Of a stretch of 23,480 nt of DNA, positions 1 to 11,712 are shown one piece after another. The stretch's first letter is position 1. Every line of letters starts with the position of its first letter. The stretch spans positions 1-23,480 of the forward strand of contig CAJUCQ010000015.1 in assembly GCA_910584905.1 (NCBI GenBank), in the 5' to 3' direction. The notes below the pieces were generated by a model. It had not been told where the DNA came from, did no database searches, and worked only from the letters and a program-made list of their open reading frames with translations. The DNA is from an uncultured Muribaculaceae bacterium (GTDB lineage: Bacteria > Bacteroidota > Bacteroidia > Bacteroidales > Muribaculaceae). The position numbers were made by a program, and so were the translations under genes.

Positions 1-9
1 ATAGCATTG

Positions 10-29
10 GGACGCGATTAATCGCGTCC
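10..29. repeat. Perfect 20-bp palindrome, copy 1
   Basis: GGACGCGATTAATCGCGTCC is its own reverse complement. As RNA it would fold into an 8-bp stem with a UUAA loop. The same 20 bases recur at 90-109, and TAGCATT precedes both copies (2-8 and 74-80). The repeat lies downstream of the rpoC terminator in non-coding DNA. It could be a REP-like intergenic repeat, a bidirectional terminator lacking a U-tract, or a protein-binding site; the sequence alone does not decide. Confidence 0.8.
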
Positions 30-89
30 GCGACGAACAGCACTAATTTTTCAGCGCATTACACCCGTAAAGTTAGCATTCCACAGCGC

Positions 90-109
90 GGACGCGATTA
101 ATCGCGTCC
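90..109. repeat. Perfect 20-bp palindrome, copy 2
   Basis: This is identical to the palindrome at 10-29, with copy starts 80 bp apart. Here eight extra bases (CCACAGCG) separate TAGCATT from the palindrome, so the larger direct-repeat unit has drifted or suffered a small indel while the palindrome stayed exact. I recognise no coding sequence between or around the copies (1-187). Confidence 0.8.
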
Positions 110-191
110 GTACATTCCATTTATAGTCAATCACTTTCGCGCAACCCACGCGAACATCCGTCCGCCATCGCATCGCCCCCGCAATCAAATG

Positions 192-224
192 CAAAAAGAG
201 GCTGTGTCATTCGACACAGCCTCT
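192..224 (-). terminator. Rho-independent terminator of rpoBC
   Basis: A perfect 12-bp stem (197-208 pairing with 213-224) closes a 4-base loop. On the minus strand it is followed directly by a T-run (TTTTTGC). It lies about 30 bp after the rpoC stop, where the end of the rpl-rpo transcript is expected. Confidence 0.92.
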
Positions 225-253
225 CATTCATATATTCAATCGTCGAGCGAAGC

Positions 254-3200
254 TCAATCGTTCGAAAGCTCCACTGCCGGTTCCGCCTCGCGACTGAAAT
301 CACCGCGGTCAAGGTCCTCGACCGAACCGACGATAATATTCTCATACTCGCGAAGACCGGTGCCCGCAGGGATAAGATGACCGCAAATCACGTTCTCCTT
401 CATGCCCTCGAGCGAGTCGCTCTTGCCTTGGATGGCAGCCTCGTTGAGCACCTTCGTCGTCTCTTGGAACGACGCAGCCGAGATAAAGCTCGATGTCTGA
501 AGAGCCGCGCGAGTGATACCCTGAAGTATCTGCTCCGAAGTCGCAGGCTGAGCATCGCGCACAACCACCTGACGGAGGTCGCGCTGCTTCAGAAGAGAAT
601 TCTCGTCGCGGAGCGTGCGGGCCGTGATAATCTGGCCCTCCTGAAGATTCTCGCTGTCGCCCTTGTCGACAACAACCTTCTTGCCCCACATGCGGTCGTT
701 CTCATCCATGAACTCACGCTTGTCGACAAGCTGCTCCTCAAGGAACGACGTGTCGCCGGCATCGATGATACGAACCTTGCGCATCATCTGGCGCACAATC
801 ACCTCGAAATGCTTATCGTTGATCTTCACGCCCTGCATGCGATACACATCCTGAACCTCGTTCACGATATACTCCTGCACGGCTGTCGGGCCCATGATAT
901 TAAGGATGTCAGTCGGAGTGATTGCACCGTCCGAAAGCGGCATACCCGCGCGGACGATATCATTCTCCTGAACGAGTAGCTGCTTCGAAAGAGGCACGAG
1001 ATACTTCTTGACCTCGCCGAGCTTCGACGTAACGGTGATTTCGCGATTGCCGCGCTTAACCTTGCCGAAGTGAACCTCACCGTCGATTTCCGACACGATA
1101 GCCGGGTTCGACGGGTTGCGGGCCTCGAACAGCTCCGTCACTCGGGGCAGACCGCCCGTGATGTCACCGGCGCCGCCGGTCGTGCGCGTAATCTTCACGA
1201 ACGTGTCACCCACGGCAAGCTCCTCACCCTCCTTGAAGATAAGGTGAGCGCCCACGGGAAGCGAATACGTCGACAGCACATTACCGTCAGCATCGACGAT
1301 ATCAACCTCAGGCACATTCGTGCGGTCGCGCGACTCGATAATCACGCGGTCCTCAGCCTGATGCTTGTCGCCGCTGTCCACGCGGAAAGTCACATTCTCG
1401 ATAAGGCCGCGGTAATGAATCTTACCGGCGTACTCCGACACGATAACGGCGTTGAACGGGTCCCATTCGCAAATCACGTCGTCCTTGTGAACCTCCGCGC
1501 CGTCGCTGATAAACAGCTTCGAACCATAAGGGATATTCGCCGTCATGAGAGGCAGACCCGTATTCGGATCGATGATGCGCATCTCGGCAAGACGACCCAC
1601 AACGATCTGCTGACCCTGCTCGGTCGTCACAGTGCGCAGTTCCTCGATTTCAATCTTACCTTCATAGCGCGAAGTCAGCTTCGACACAGCCGCGATATTC
1701 GACGCAACACCACCGACGTGGAACGTACGGAGCGTAAGCTGAGTACCCGGCTCACCGATTGACTGTGCGGCGATTACGCCCACAGCCTCACCCTTCTGCA
1801 CCATGCGGTTGTTCGAAAGGTTGCGGCCGTAGCACTTGGCGCAGACACCCTTCTTGCTCTCACAAGTGAGAACCGAACGGATTTCAACGCTCTCGATAGG
1901 CGACGCGTCGATAGCATCGGCAATCGAATCCGTGATTTCCTCGCCCGCACGGACAAGCAGCTCGCCCGTGAGAGGATGGATCACATCATGCACGCTCACG
2001 CGGCCGAGAATGCGCTCGCCGAGCGACGCGATTACCTCATCGTTCTTCTTCACGGCCGTGCATACAAGACCGCGAAGTGTGCCGCAGTCCTCCTCGTTGA
2101 TGATAACATCGTGAGCCACGTCCACGAGACGACGAGTCAGATAACCGGCGTCGGCGGTCTTAAGTGCCGTATCGGCAAGACCCTTGCGCGCACCGTGCGT
2201 CGAGATAAAGTACTCAAGTACCGAAAGGCCCTCCTTGAAGTTCGCAAGAATCGGGTTTTCGATAATCTGGCCGCCTTCGGAGCCGGCCTTCTGAGGCTTG
2301 GCCATAAGACCACGCATGCCGGCAAGCTGACGAATCTGGTCCTTCGAACCGCGGGCACCCGAGTCAAGCATCATATAGATGGCGTTGAAGCCCTGATTGG
2401 CCTCGGCCATCTGCTTCATCAGGATATTCGTAAGACGGGCGTTCACGTTAGTCCAGATATCGATAATCTGCTGATAACGCTCCTTGTCGGAGATTACACC
2501 CATCGAATAGTTCTCCATCACTTCGGCTACTTGGTCATAACCCTCCTGAACAATCGACTCCTTCTCCGCCGGGATAAGCACATCACCGAGGTTGAACGAA
2601 AGACCGCCCTTGAAGGCCATATAGTAACCAAGGTTCTTGATATCGTCGAGGAACTGAGCCGAACGCGGAATACCGCACTTCTTGATGACACGCGAAATGA
2701 TGTCGCGGAGCGACTTCTTCGACAAAATCATATTAACGTAACCGATTTCCTTCGGCACGTACTGGTTCACGAGCACACGGCCCACCGACGTATTCTCGAC
2801 AAGATGACGCACAGGGTTGCCGTTCTCGTCGATGTCGTCGACCATGATGGTGATCGGAGCATGGAGCGTCACGCGGCCCTCGTTATAGGCAATCTGAGCC
2901 TCTTCCGGACCATAGAACGTGTGGCCCTCGCCCTTGTCGCCCTTGCGGAGCTTCGTGATATAGTAAAGACCGAGCACCATGTCCTGCGAAGGCACGGTGA
3001 TAGGCGCGCCGTTGGCCGGATTCAGGATATTGTGGGCGCCGAGCATCAGCATCTGAGCCTCAAGCACGGCCTCGTTGCCGAGAGGAAGGTGCACAGCCAT
3101 CTGGTCACCGTCAAAGTCGGCGTTGAATGCCGTACATGCAAGCGGATGAAGCTGGATAGCCTTGCCCTCGATAAGCTTGGGCTGGAAGGCCTGAATACCC

Positions 3201-4561
3201 AGACGGTGAAGTGTCGGGGCACGGTTCAGAAGCACCGGATGACCCTTCATCACATATTCAAGAATATCCCATACCACGGGTTCCTTGCGGTCAACAATCT
3301 TCTTCGCGCTCTTGACCGTCTTGACGATGCCGCGCTCGATAAGCTTGCGGATGATGAACGGCTTGTAGAGCTCGGCAGCCATATTCTTGGGCAGACCGCA
3401 CTCATGCATCTTAAGCTCCGGGCCTACGACGATTACCGAACGCGCCGAATAGTCGACGCGCTTACCGAGAAGGTTCTGACGGAAGCGGCCCTGCTTGCCC
3501 TTGAGCGAGTCGGAAAGCGACTTGAGCGGACGGTTCGCGTCGCTCTTAACAGCCGAGCTCTTGCGCGAGTTGTCAAGAAGCGAGTCCACGGCCTCCTGAA
3601 GCATACGCTTCTCATTGCGCAGAATCACCTCGGGAGCCTTGATTTCGATAAGACGCTTCAGACGGTTGTTGCGGATAATCACTCGACGATAGAGATCGTT
3701 GAGATCCGACGTGGCAAAGCGGCCGCCGTCAAGCGGAACAAGAGGACGAAGCTCCGGCGGTATCACGGGAATGGCCTGAAGAATCATCCACTCCGGCTTG
3801 TTGCGGTGGCGCGACGCGCGGAACGACTCCACAACCTGAAGGCGCTTGAGCGCCTCGGTCTTGCGCTGCTGGCTGCCGCCCTCGGCGTTGGCCTGCACGC
3901 GAAGCTTGTACGAAAGAGAATCGAGGTCAAGATCCTTCAGAAGATCATAAATCGCCTCGGCGCCCATCTTGGCTACGAACTTGTCGGGATGTCCGTCCTC
4001 AAGCTGCTGGTTGCCCGCAGGGAGCTTGTCGATTACCTCGAAATATTCCTCCTCCGAAAGGAGCTGAAGCTTCTGGATGCCGTCGGTGTTGTTGCCCTGA
4101 CCGATTGAAATCTCCGACGCCGCGCCCGGGTTGATGACAACATAGCGCTCGTAGTAAATCACTGCGTCGAGCTTCTTCGACGGAAGACCCAGTAAATAAC
4201 CGATTTTGTTGGGCAGCGAACGGAAATACCAGATGTGAGCCACCGGAACTACAAGGCTGATGTGGCCCATACGCTCGCGGCGAACCTTCTTTTCTGTCAC
4301 TTCTACGCCGCAACGGTCGCAGACGATGCCCTTGTAGCGGATACGCTTGTACTTGCCGCAGTGGCACTCATAGTCCTTTACCGGACCGAAAATCCGCTCG
4401 CAGAACAGACCGTCGCGCTCAGGCTTGTACGTACGATAGTTGATCGTCTCGGGCTTGAGCACTTCGCCGCTCGACTTCTCGAGGATTTCCTCGGGCGATG
4501 CAAGCCCGATGGAAATCTTCGAAAAGGCGTTCTTTGCTTTATTTTCTTTTCTAAAAGCCAT
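254..4561 (-). CDS. rpoC: DNA-directed RNA polymerase subunit beta' (RpoC)
   Basis: This is the largest subunit of core RNA polymerase, 1435 aa. It holds the catalytic magnesium in the motif NADFDGD at residues 480-486 (Asp482, Asp484, Asp486). The N-terminal zinc ribbon has Cys66, Cys68, Cys81 and Cys84. The second zinc site has Cys826, Cys900, Cys907 and Cys910. The clamp and lid regions (about 250-375) and the bridge helix/trigger loop region (about 745-815, starting near GMRGLMAKPQ) are intact, so the protein looks full length and functional. The ATG start gives the expected N-terminus MAFRKENK. The gene lies 37 bp behind rpoB on the same strand and is surely co-transcribed with it. A terminator follows within 60 bp, so this transcript does not run on into rpsL-rpsG-fusA inside the window. 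Confidence 0.99.
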   Translation of the reverse strand: MAFRKENKAKNAFSKISIGLASPEEILEKSSGEVLKPETINYRTYKPERDGLFCERIFGPVKDYECHCGKYKRIRYKGIVCDRCGVEVTEKKVRRERMGHISLVVPVAHIWYFRSLPNKIGYLLGLPSKKLDAVIYYERYVVINPGAASEISIGQGNNTDGIQKLQLLSEEEYFEVIDKLPAGNQQLEDGHPDKFVAKMGAEAIYDLLKDLDLDSLSYKLRVQANAEGGSQQRKTEALKRLQVVESFRASRHRNKPEWMILQAIPVIPPELRPLVPLDGGRFATSDLNDLYRRVIIRNNRLKRLIEIKAPEVILRNEKRMLQEAVDSLLDNSRKSSAVKSDANRPLKSLSDSLKGKQGRFRQNLLGKRVDYSARSVIVVGPELKMHECGLPKNMAAELYKPFIIRKLIERGIVKTVKSAKKIVDRKEPVVWDILEYVMKGHPVLLNRAPTLHRLGIQAFQPKLIEGKAIQLHPLACTAFNADFDGDQMAVHLPLGNEAVLEAQMLMLGAHNILNPANGAPITVPSQDMVLGLYYITKLRKGDKGEGHTFYGPEEAQIAYNEGRVTLHAPITIMVDDIDENGNPVRHLVENTSVGRVLVNQYVPKEIGYVNMILSKKSLRDIISRVIKKCGIPRSAQFLDDIKNLGYYMAFKGGLSFNLGDVLIPAEKESIVQEGYDQVAEVMENYSMGVISDKERYQQIIDIWTNVNARLTNILMKQMAEANQGFNAIYMMLDSGARGSKDQIRQLAGMRGLMAKPQKAGSEGGQIIENPILANFKEGLSVLEYFISTHGARKGLADTALKTADAGYLTRRLVDVAHDVIINEEDCGTLRGLVCTAVKKNDEVIASLGERILGRVSVHDVIHPLTGELLVRAGEEITDSIADAIDASPIESVEIRSVLTCESKKGVCAKCYGRNLSNNRMVQKGEAVGVIAAQSIGEPGTQLTLRTFHVGGVASNIAAVSKLTSRYEGKIEIEELRTVTTEQGQQIVVGRLAEMRIIDPNTGLPLMTANIPYGSKLFISDGAEVHKDDVICEWDPFNAVIVSEYAGKIHYRGLIENVTFRVDSGDKHQAEDRVIIESRDRTNVPEVDIVDADGNVLSTYSLPVGAHLIFKEGEELAVGDTFVKITRTTGGAGDITGGLPRVTELFEARNPSNPAIVSEIDGEVHFGKVKRGNREITVTSKLGEVKKYLVPLSKQLLVQENDIVRAGMPLSDGAITPTDILNIMGPTAVQEYIVNEVQDVYRMQGVKINDKHFEVIVRQMMRKVRIIDAGDTSFLEEQLVDKREFMDENDRMWGKKVVVDKGDSENLQEGQIITARTLRDENSLLKQRDLRQVVVRDAQPATSEQILQGITRAALQTSSFISAASFQETTKVLNEAAIQGKSDSLEGMKENVICGHLIPAGTGLREYENIIVGSVEDLDRGDFSREAEPAVELSND

Positions 4562-4598
4562 ATATCGTGGGAGTATGTGTCTTTAGGTGAGGAGAGTG

Positions 4599-8411
<3,813 letters not shown>

Positions 8412-8468
8412 CGAAGTAATCTGGGATGATGATGAGATAGTATGTGGAGGAGAGAAAACTAATGACAC

Positions 8469-8507
8469 AAAAGGTTACGAATCTCCCTTTTCGGGGATTC
8501 GCAACCT
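8469..8507 (-). terminator. Attenuator-like hairpin between rplL and rpoB
   Basis: The arms at 8472-8486 and 8493-8507 pair over 15 positions, with one A-C mismatch and one G-U pair, around a 6-base loop. On the minus strand the stem runs into TTTTGTGTC, a short T-run. It lies 24 bp after the rplL stop and about 60 bp before the rpoB ATG. In E. coli a partial terminator occupies the same place and sets the ratio of ribosomal protein to polymerase transcripts. A similar role here is inference; the hairpin is seen directly. Confidence 0.75.
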
Positions 8508-8530
8508 ATGTAGCTGATAGTCAGCCGAAC

Positions 8531-8905
8531 TTATTTCAGTTCAACTTCAGCGCCGGCTTCTTCGAGCTGAGCCTTGAGGCCTTCAGCGTCAGCCTTGGCG
8601 AGACCTTCCTTGACTACGCCGGGAGCGCCGTCAACGAGTTCCTTAGCTTCCTTGAGGCCGAGACCGGTGAGCTCCTTCACGAGCTTAACGACCTTGAGCT
8701 TTTCATTGCCGGCAGCCTTGAGGACTACGTCGAAAGAGGTCTTCTCTTCAGCGGCTGCACCGGCAGCTGCGGGGCCTGCTGCAACTGCAACAGCAGCAGC
8801 GGCGGGTTCAATGCCATATTCCTCTTTGAGGATCTGAGCGAGTTCGTTAACTTCCTTAACGGAGAGGTTTACAAGTTGTTCAGCAAAAGCTTTTAAATCT
8901 GCCAT
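8531..8905 (-). CDS. rplL: 50S ribosomal protein L7/L12
   Basis: This 124-aa acidic stalk protein recruits and stimulates translational GTPases (EF-Tu, EF-G, IF2). The N-terminal dimerisation helices (about 1-33, with LVNLSVKEVNELAQIL) are followed by an Ala-rich flexible hinge (about 35-55) and the globular C-terminal domain. That domain contains the classic FDVVLKAAGNEKLKVVKLVKELTGLGLKEAKELVD pattern, of which residues around VVKLVKELTGLGLKEAK bind the factors. Length and sequence are normal for the family. It lies 42 bp behind rplJ, as in most bacteria, and a strong hairpin separates it from rpoB. Confidence 0.98.
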   Translation of the reverse strand: MADLKAFAEQLVNLSVKEVNELAQILKEEYGIEPAAAAVAVAAGPAAAGAAAEEKTSFDVVLKAAGNEKLKVVKLVKELTGLGLKEAKELVDGAPGVVKEGLAKADAEGLKAQLEEAGAEVELK

Positions 8906-8947
8906 TTTGGTATGTATTTGATTTGTTTGTTATTCGAATGGAGTTGT

Positions 8948-9472
8948 TTAGTTTTCTTTCTGAGACAGGGTCTCGAGGATGCCGTGGAGCTTCGTACCGC
9001 CGGAAGTAAGGGCCGAAACCACATTCTTCGCGGGCGACTGGAGAAGAGCCACAACGTCGGCGATGAGCTCGTTCTTGCTCTTGATTGCAGCGAGAGCGTC
9101 CATCTGGTCTGCGCCTACGTATGCAGTGCCTTCCACCCATGCTGCCTTCAGAAGAGGAAGCTTGTCGTCCTTCTGGATGAAATCCTTGAGGAGCTTGGCG
9201 GGAGCGTTGCCCACGTTGGAGCACATCAGCGAAGTGGATTCCTTCAGCGCACCGTAGAGTTCGCTGTAATCCTCTTCGAGGTTCTCGAGCGCGTGGTGAA
9301 GAAGCGAGTTCTTCACAACCATGAGCTTAACATCGGCTTCGAAGCACTTGCGACGGAGAGCAGAAGTCTTCTCGGCGTCGAGGCCGGCGGTCTCTACGAG
9401 GTAGAAGCAGCCGTAGGATTTGATGGTGTCCTCGATGTGCTTGATGATGATATCTTTATCTTCCTTTTTCAT
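8948..9472 (-). CDS. rplJ: 50S ribosomal protein L10
   Basis: This 174-aa protein is the base of the L7/L12 stalk. Its N-terminal domain binds 23S rRNA and its C-terminal helix carries the L7/L12 dimers. The start MKKEDKDIIIKHIEDTIKSYGCFYLVETAGL fits the family, and so does the length. In many bacteria L10 with L7/L12 represses its own mRNA leader. Here only 20 bp separate rplA from rplJ, so any such leader would overlap the 3' end of rplA; I cannot identify it by eye. The next gene is rplL, 42 bp downstream. Confidence 0.97.
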   Translation of the reverse strand: MKKEDKDIIIKHIEDTIKSYGCFYLVETAGLDAEKTSALRRKCFEADVKLMVVKNSLLHHALENLEEDYSELYGALKESTSLMCSNVGNAPAKLLKDFIQKDDKLPLLKAAWVEGTAYVGADQMDALAAIKSKNELIADVVALLQSPAKNVVSALTSGGTKLHGILETLSQKEN

Positions 9473-9492
9473 TTTGTTCCGAGTTTTAAAGT

Positions 9493-10188
9493 TTAGGCTT
9501 CAACAGATTTGGGGTCAACCTTCACACCGGGACTCATGGTGCTCGAAAGATAAATGCTCTTGATATACGTGCCTTTTGCAGTAGCGGGCTTGAGCTTGAT
9601 GAGCGTGTTGATGAACTCACGGGCGTTGTCGCGCATCTGCTCGGCGGTGAAAGATACCTTGCCGATTGAGGTGTGCACGATACCGTTTTTGTCGACCTTG
9701 AAGTCGATTTTACCCTTCTTGACTTCTTCAACAGCCTTGGCGACGTCGTTAGTCACCGTGCCGCTCTTGGGGTTAGGCATCAGGCCGCGGGGACCGAGAA
9801 CTCGGCCGAGGGCACCGATTTTACCCATGATAGCGGGCTGCGTGATGATAACGTCGACGTCAGTCCAGCCGCCTTTGATTTTTTCGATATATTCGTCGAG
9901 GCCTACGTAGTCGGCACCTGCAGCCTGAGCTGAAGCTTCGGCTTCGGGGGTGCAGAGAACGAGGACGCGAACTTGCTTGCCGGTGCCGTGGGGGAGTGTC
10001 ACCACACCGCGCACCATCTGGTTGGCCTTACGAGGGTCGACGCCGAGACGGACATCAATGTCAAGGGAAGCGTCGAACTTGGTGAAGGTGATGTTCTTCA
10101 CGGCTTCGGCAGCCTCGATCAGCGAGTAAGACTTTCCGGCTTCAAGCTTCGCGAGGGCCAACTTTTGGTTTTTTGTCAGTTTACTCAT
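9493..10188 (-). CDS. rplA: 50S ribosomal protein L1
   Basis: This 231-aa protein forms the mobile L1 stalk of the 50S subunit, beside the E site, and helps release deacylated tRNA. Hallmarks are VRLGVDPRKANQMVRG, LPHGTGK and the GRVLGPRGLMPNPKSGTVT segment typical of L1, followed by a C-terminal part of domain I with KLKPATAKGTYIKSIYLSSTMSPG. It starts 15 bp after rplK and is clearly translated from the same message. In E. coli L1 also represses the rplK-rplA message by binding its leader; this protein keeps the conserved RNA-binding residues, so the same control is possible. Confidence 0.98.
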   Translation of the reverse strand: MSKLTKNQKLALAKLEAGKSYSLIEAAEAVKNITFTKFDASLDIDVRLGVDPRKANQMVRGVVTLPHGTGKQVRVLVLCTPEAEASAQAAGADYVGLDEYIEKIKGGWTDVDVIITQPAIMGKIGALGRVLGPRGLMPNPKSGTVTNDVAKAVEEVKKGKIDFKVDKNGIVHTSIGKVSFTAEQMRDNAREFINTLIKLKPATAKGTYIKSIYLSSTMSPGVKVDPKSVEA

Positions 10189-10203
10189 AATAGCGAAGTT
10201 TTA

Positions 10204-10647
10204 TTAGTTGTTACCGGGAAACTCACCCTTGACGGTGATACCCATACTTCTGGCCGTACCGGCAACCATACGCATAGCGGATTCAACAGTGAAGCAGTTG
10301 AGGTCAGGCATCTTGTCAGCAGCAATAGCGCGCACGCTTTCCCAAGTGATTTCGGCAACCTTGGTGCGGTTGGGCTCTTTCGAACCGCTCTTCACCTTGG
10401 CAACTTCTTTGAGCTGCACGGCAACCGGGGGAGTCTTTACAACGAAGTCGAAAGATTTGTCCGTGTAGTAAGTGATTACTACGGGCAGAATCTTACCGGC
10501 CTTGTCCTGTGTGCGGGCATTGAATTGCTTGCAAAATTCCATGATGTTAATACCCTTCGAACCGAGAGCGGGGCCTACGGGAGGAGAGGGATTGGCTGCA
10601 CCACCTTTAATCTGCAATTTGATTTGTCCAGCAATTTCTTTAGCCAT
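10204..10647 (-). CDS. rplK: 50S ribosomal protein L11
   Basis: This 147-aa protein is part of the GTPase-associated centre at the base of the L7/L12 stalk. It is also needed for RelA activation in organisms that use that route. The N-terminal domain has the Pro-rich motif SPPVGPALGSKGINIMEF (21-38), where thiostrepton-type drugs bind next to 23S rRNA. The C-terminal rRNA-binding domain ends with the conserved GTARSMGITV region. Length is typical. A 94-bp gap separates it from nusG, more than the other gaps around it, leaving room for a leader structure. Confidence 0.98.
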   Translation of the reverse strand: MAKEIAGQIKLQIKGGAANPSPPVGPALGSKGINIMEFCKQFNARTQDKAGKILPVVITYYTDKSFDFVVKTPPVAVQLKEVAKVKSGSKEPNRTKVAEITWESVRAIAADKMPDLNCFTVESAMRMVAGTARSMGITVKGEFPGNN

Positions 10648-10707
10648 CGTTTAATTACTTAAAAAATTAGAGAATTTTGCGTGATTCAAGCCTCGGCGGG
10701 AGCGTCG

Positions 10708-10727
10708 GGCGATTCGTAACCATCGCC
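10708..10727 (-). other. Small hairpin in the nusG-rplK gap
   Basis: Within the 94-bp gap (10648-10741) a 6-bp GC-rich stem (10708-10713 with 10722-10727) encloses an 8-base loop. There is no T-run after it, so it is not an obvious terminator. A rplK leader bound by L1 is one possible reading, by analogy with E. coli; I could not match an L1-site consensus. Confidence 0.35.
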
Positions 10728-10741
10728 GCCGCACCTGCAGC

Positions 10742-11293
10742 TTATACACGCTCTACCTGCGAATTATCAAGTTCCAGCGGCGTTTCGCGGCCGAAAATCT
10801 TGACCTTTACCTTGAGCTTTTTCTTTTCGTGGTTGACCTCGTCAATGATTGCGGGGAAGCCCTTGAAGGCTCCGTCGATAACCTTGACGTTTTCACCGAC
10901 GATGTAGTTTGCTTCATCGGTGCCTTCAGTCTCGTTGAGAGTGTCGGCGACACCAAGCATTCTCATCACCTCAGCCTCGCGCAAACGCTCAGGGGCGGCA
11001 TTCTTGTCGCGGCCCTTGAGGAAGTCGATGACGTTGGTTGTGTTGGTGAGAGTGTGGATTACCTCGCCTGTAAGTTCAGCCTCGATAAAGACATACCCGG
11101 AATAAAGGTTCTTTTCTTTAATGACCTTTTTCCCGTTGCGCATAGTCATCACCTTCTCGGTCGGAATCAACACTTGAAACACATAATTGCCAAGGTCGGT
11201 ATTCTTCATCGATGCTTCGAGAACTTCCTTAACCTTGGCTTCTTTACCGGAAATGGCACGCAGAACGTACCAGCCTTTCTTTTGGTCAGACAT
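10742..11293 (-). CDS. nusG: Transcription termination/antitermination factor NusG
   Basis: This 183-aa transcription elongation factor binds the RNA polymerase clamp. It links polymerase to Rho or to ribosomal protein S10. The N-terminal NGN domain begins GWYVLRAISGKEAKVKE, with the expected LYSGYVFIEAELTGEV core. The C-terminal KOW domain shows GENVKVIDGAFKGFPAIIDEVN and ends with LELDNSQVERV. I chose the ATG at 11293 (MSDQKKGWYV); the frame is open upstream to 11455, but that stretch lies inside secE and shows no NusG similarity. secE is 32 bp upstream, the usual pairing. Confidence 0.98.
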   Translation of the reverse strand: MSDQKKGWYVLRAISGKEAKVKEVLEASMKNTDLGNYVFQVLIPTEKVMTMRNGKKVIKEKNLYSGYVFIEAELTGEVIHTLTNTTNVIDFLKGRDKNAAPERLREAEVMRMLGVADTLNETEGTDEANYIVGENVKVIDGAFKGFPAIIDEVNHEKKKLKVKVKIFGRETPLELDNSQVERV

Positions 11294-11325
11294 TGTTTCG
11301 CCGTAAAAGTGGGGGATTACACAAA

Positions 11326-11520
11326 CTATAAGCTGTAGATAAAGTGCATCAGTCTGTCGACAACCTGATCCATGACAAGTATCAGCAGAGCGATAATGGC
11401 GGAAGCAATCATGACGATGATTGCCGACTTGACCAGCTGCTTGCGAGTGGGCCACGACGTCTTGTAGCGAAGCTCGTCGTAGCTTTCCTCGATATTCGTA
11501 AGTAGTTTGAGTTTTTTCAT
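11326..11520 (-). CDS. secE: Preprotein translocase subunit SecE
   Basis: This 64-aa single-span membrane protein clamps the SecY channel. After a short cytoplasmic amphipathic part (about 1-28), containing the conserved SWPTRKQL motif (22-29), one transmembrane helix follows (about 30-50: KSAIIVMIASAIIALLILVM). It is the short form common outside the gammaproteobacteria. The ATG at 11520 gives MKKLKLLTNIEESYDEL; the open frame continues upstream to 11565, but that would run into the tRNA-Trp gene, so the shorter form is correct. It lies just 15 bp after tRNA-Trp and 32 bp before nusG. Confidence 0.96.
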   Translation of the reverse strand: MKKLKLLTNIEESYDELRYKTSWPTRKQLVKSAIIVMIASAIIALLILVMDQVVDRLMHFIYSL

Positions 11521-11535
11521 GTTTGTTCTTTTTAG

Positions 11536-11608
11536 CACGGGAAGAGAGGCTCGAACTCCCGACACCTGGTTTTGGAGACCAGTGCTCTACCGACTGAGCT
11601 ATTCCCGT
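11536..11608 (-). tRNA. trpT: tRNA-Trp (anticodon CCA)
   Basis: The 73-nt cloverleaf has acceptor stem ACGGGAA/TTCCCGT, D arm GCTC/GAGC, anticodon stem CTGGT/ACCAG with loop CTCCAAA (anticodon CCA, Trp), T loop TTCGAGC and discriminator G. The 3' CCA is not encoded. It sits between tuf and secE, only 15 bp from the secE start, so it must be cut from the shared transcript or have its own promoter; I see no consensus promoter in front of it. A tRNA-Trp directly before secE-nusG is found in several distant bacterial groups. Confidence 0.97.
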
Positions 11609-11616
11609 ATGTTTAA

Positions 11617-11654
11617 AGCTTCGGAGACTCTTGGAGACAAGCGTCTCCGAAGCT
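11617..11654 (-). other. Large hairpin between tuf and tRNA-Trp
   Basis: Twelve perfect base pairs (11617-11628 with 11643-11654), a single T/C mismatch, then four more pairs (11630-11633 with 11638-11641) close a 4-base loop. On the minus strand the stem is followed by TTAAACAT, a poor U-tract. It could therefore be a weak terminator/attenuator after tuf, or a processing site that frees the tRNA-Trp-secE-nusG part of the message. A second GC-rich stretch with CGGAG/CTCCG arms lies between it and tuf (about 11676-11700). Confidence 0.7.
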
Positions 11655-11712
11655 GAGTTTTATCGTTTACGTTTCCGGGGGCTCCGCGGAGGAAGCTCCG
11701 AGGGCGAACGTA

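Noticed and set aside
1..111. The two palindromes as a CRISPR array
   Set aside because: There are only two copies, they are fully palindromic, the spacing is not CRISPR-like, and no cas genes are present.
1976..4108. Long plus-strand open frame (710 codons) opposite rpoC
   Set aside because: It is a shadow of rpoC caused by GC-rich codon use and rare TTA/CTA/TCA codons; it shows no domain-like composition and is Arg/His/Leu-rich, as antisense frames usually are.
8412..8468. GTG-initiated 19-residue N-terminal extension of RpoB
   Set aside because: The added residues are not RpoB-like, and the extension would begin right against the base of the attenuator hairpin; the family N-terminus starts at the ATG at 8411.
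11294..11455. Upstream extension of nusG
   Set aside because: It lies within secE in another frame, and the NGN domain begins just after the ATG at 11293.
11521..11565. Upstream extension of secE
   Set aside because: It would overlap the 3' half of tRNA-Trp; the ATG at 11520 gives a normal SecE.
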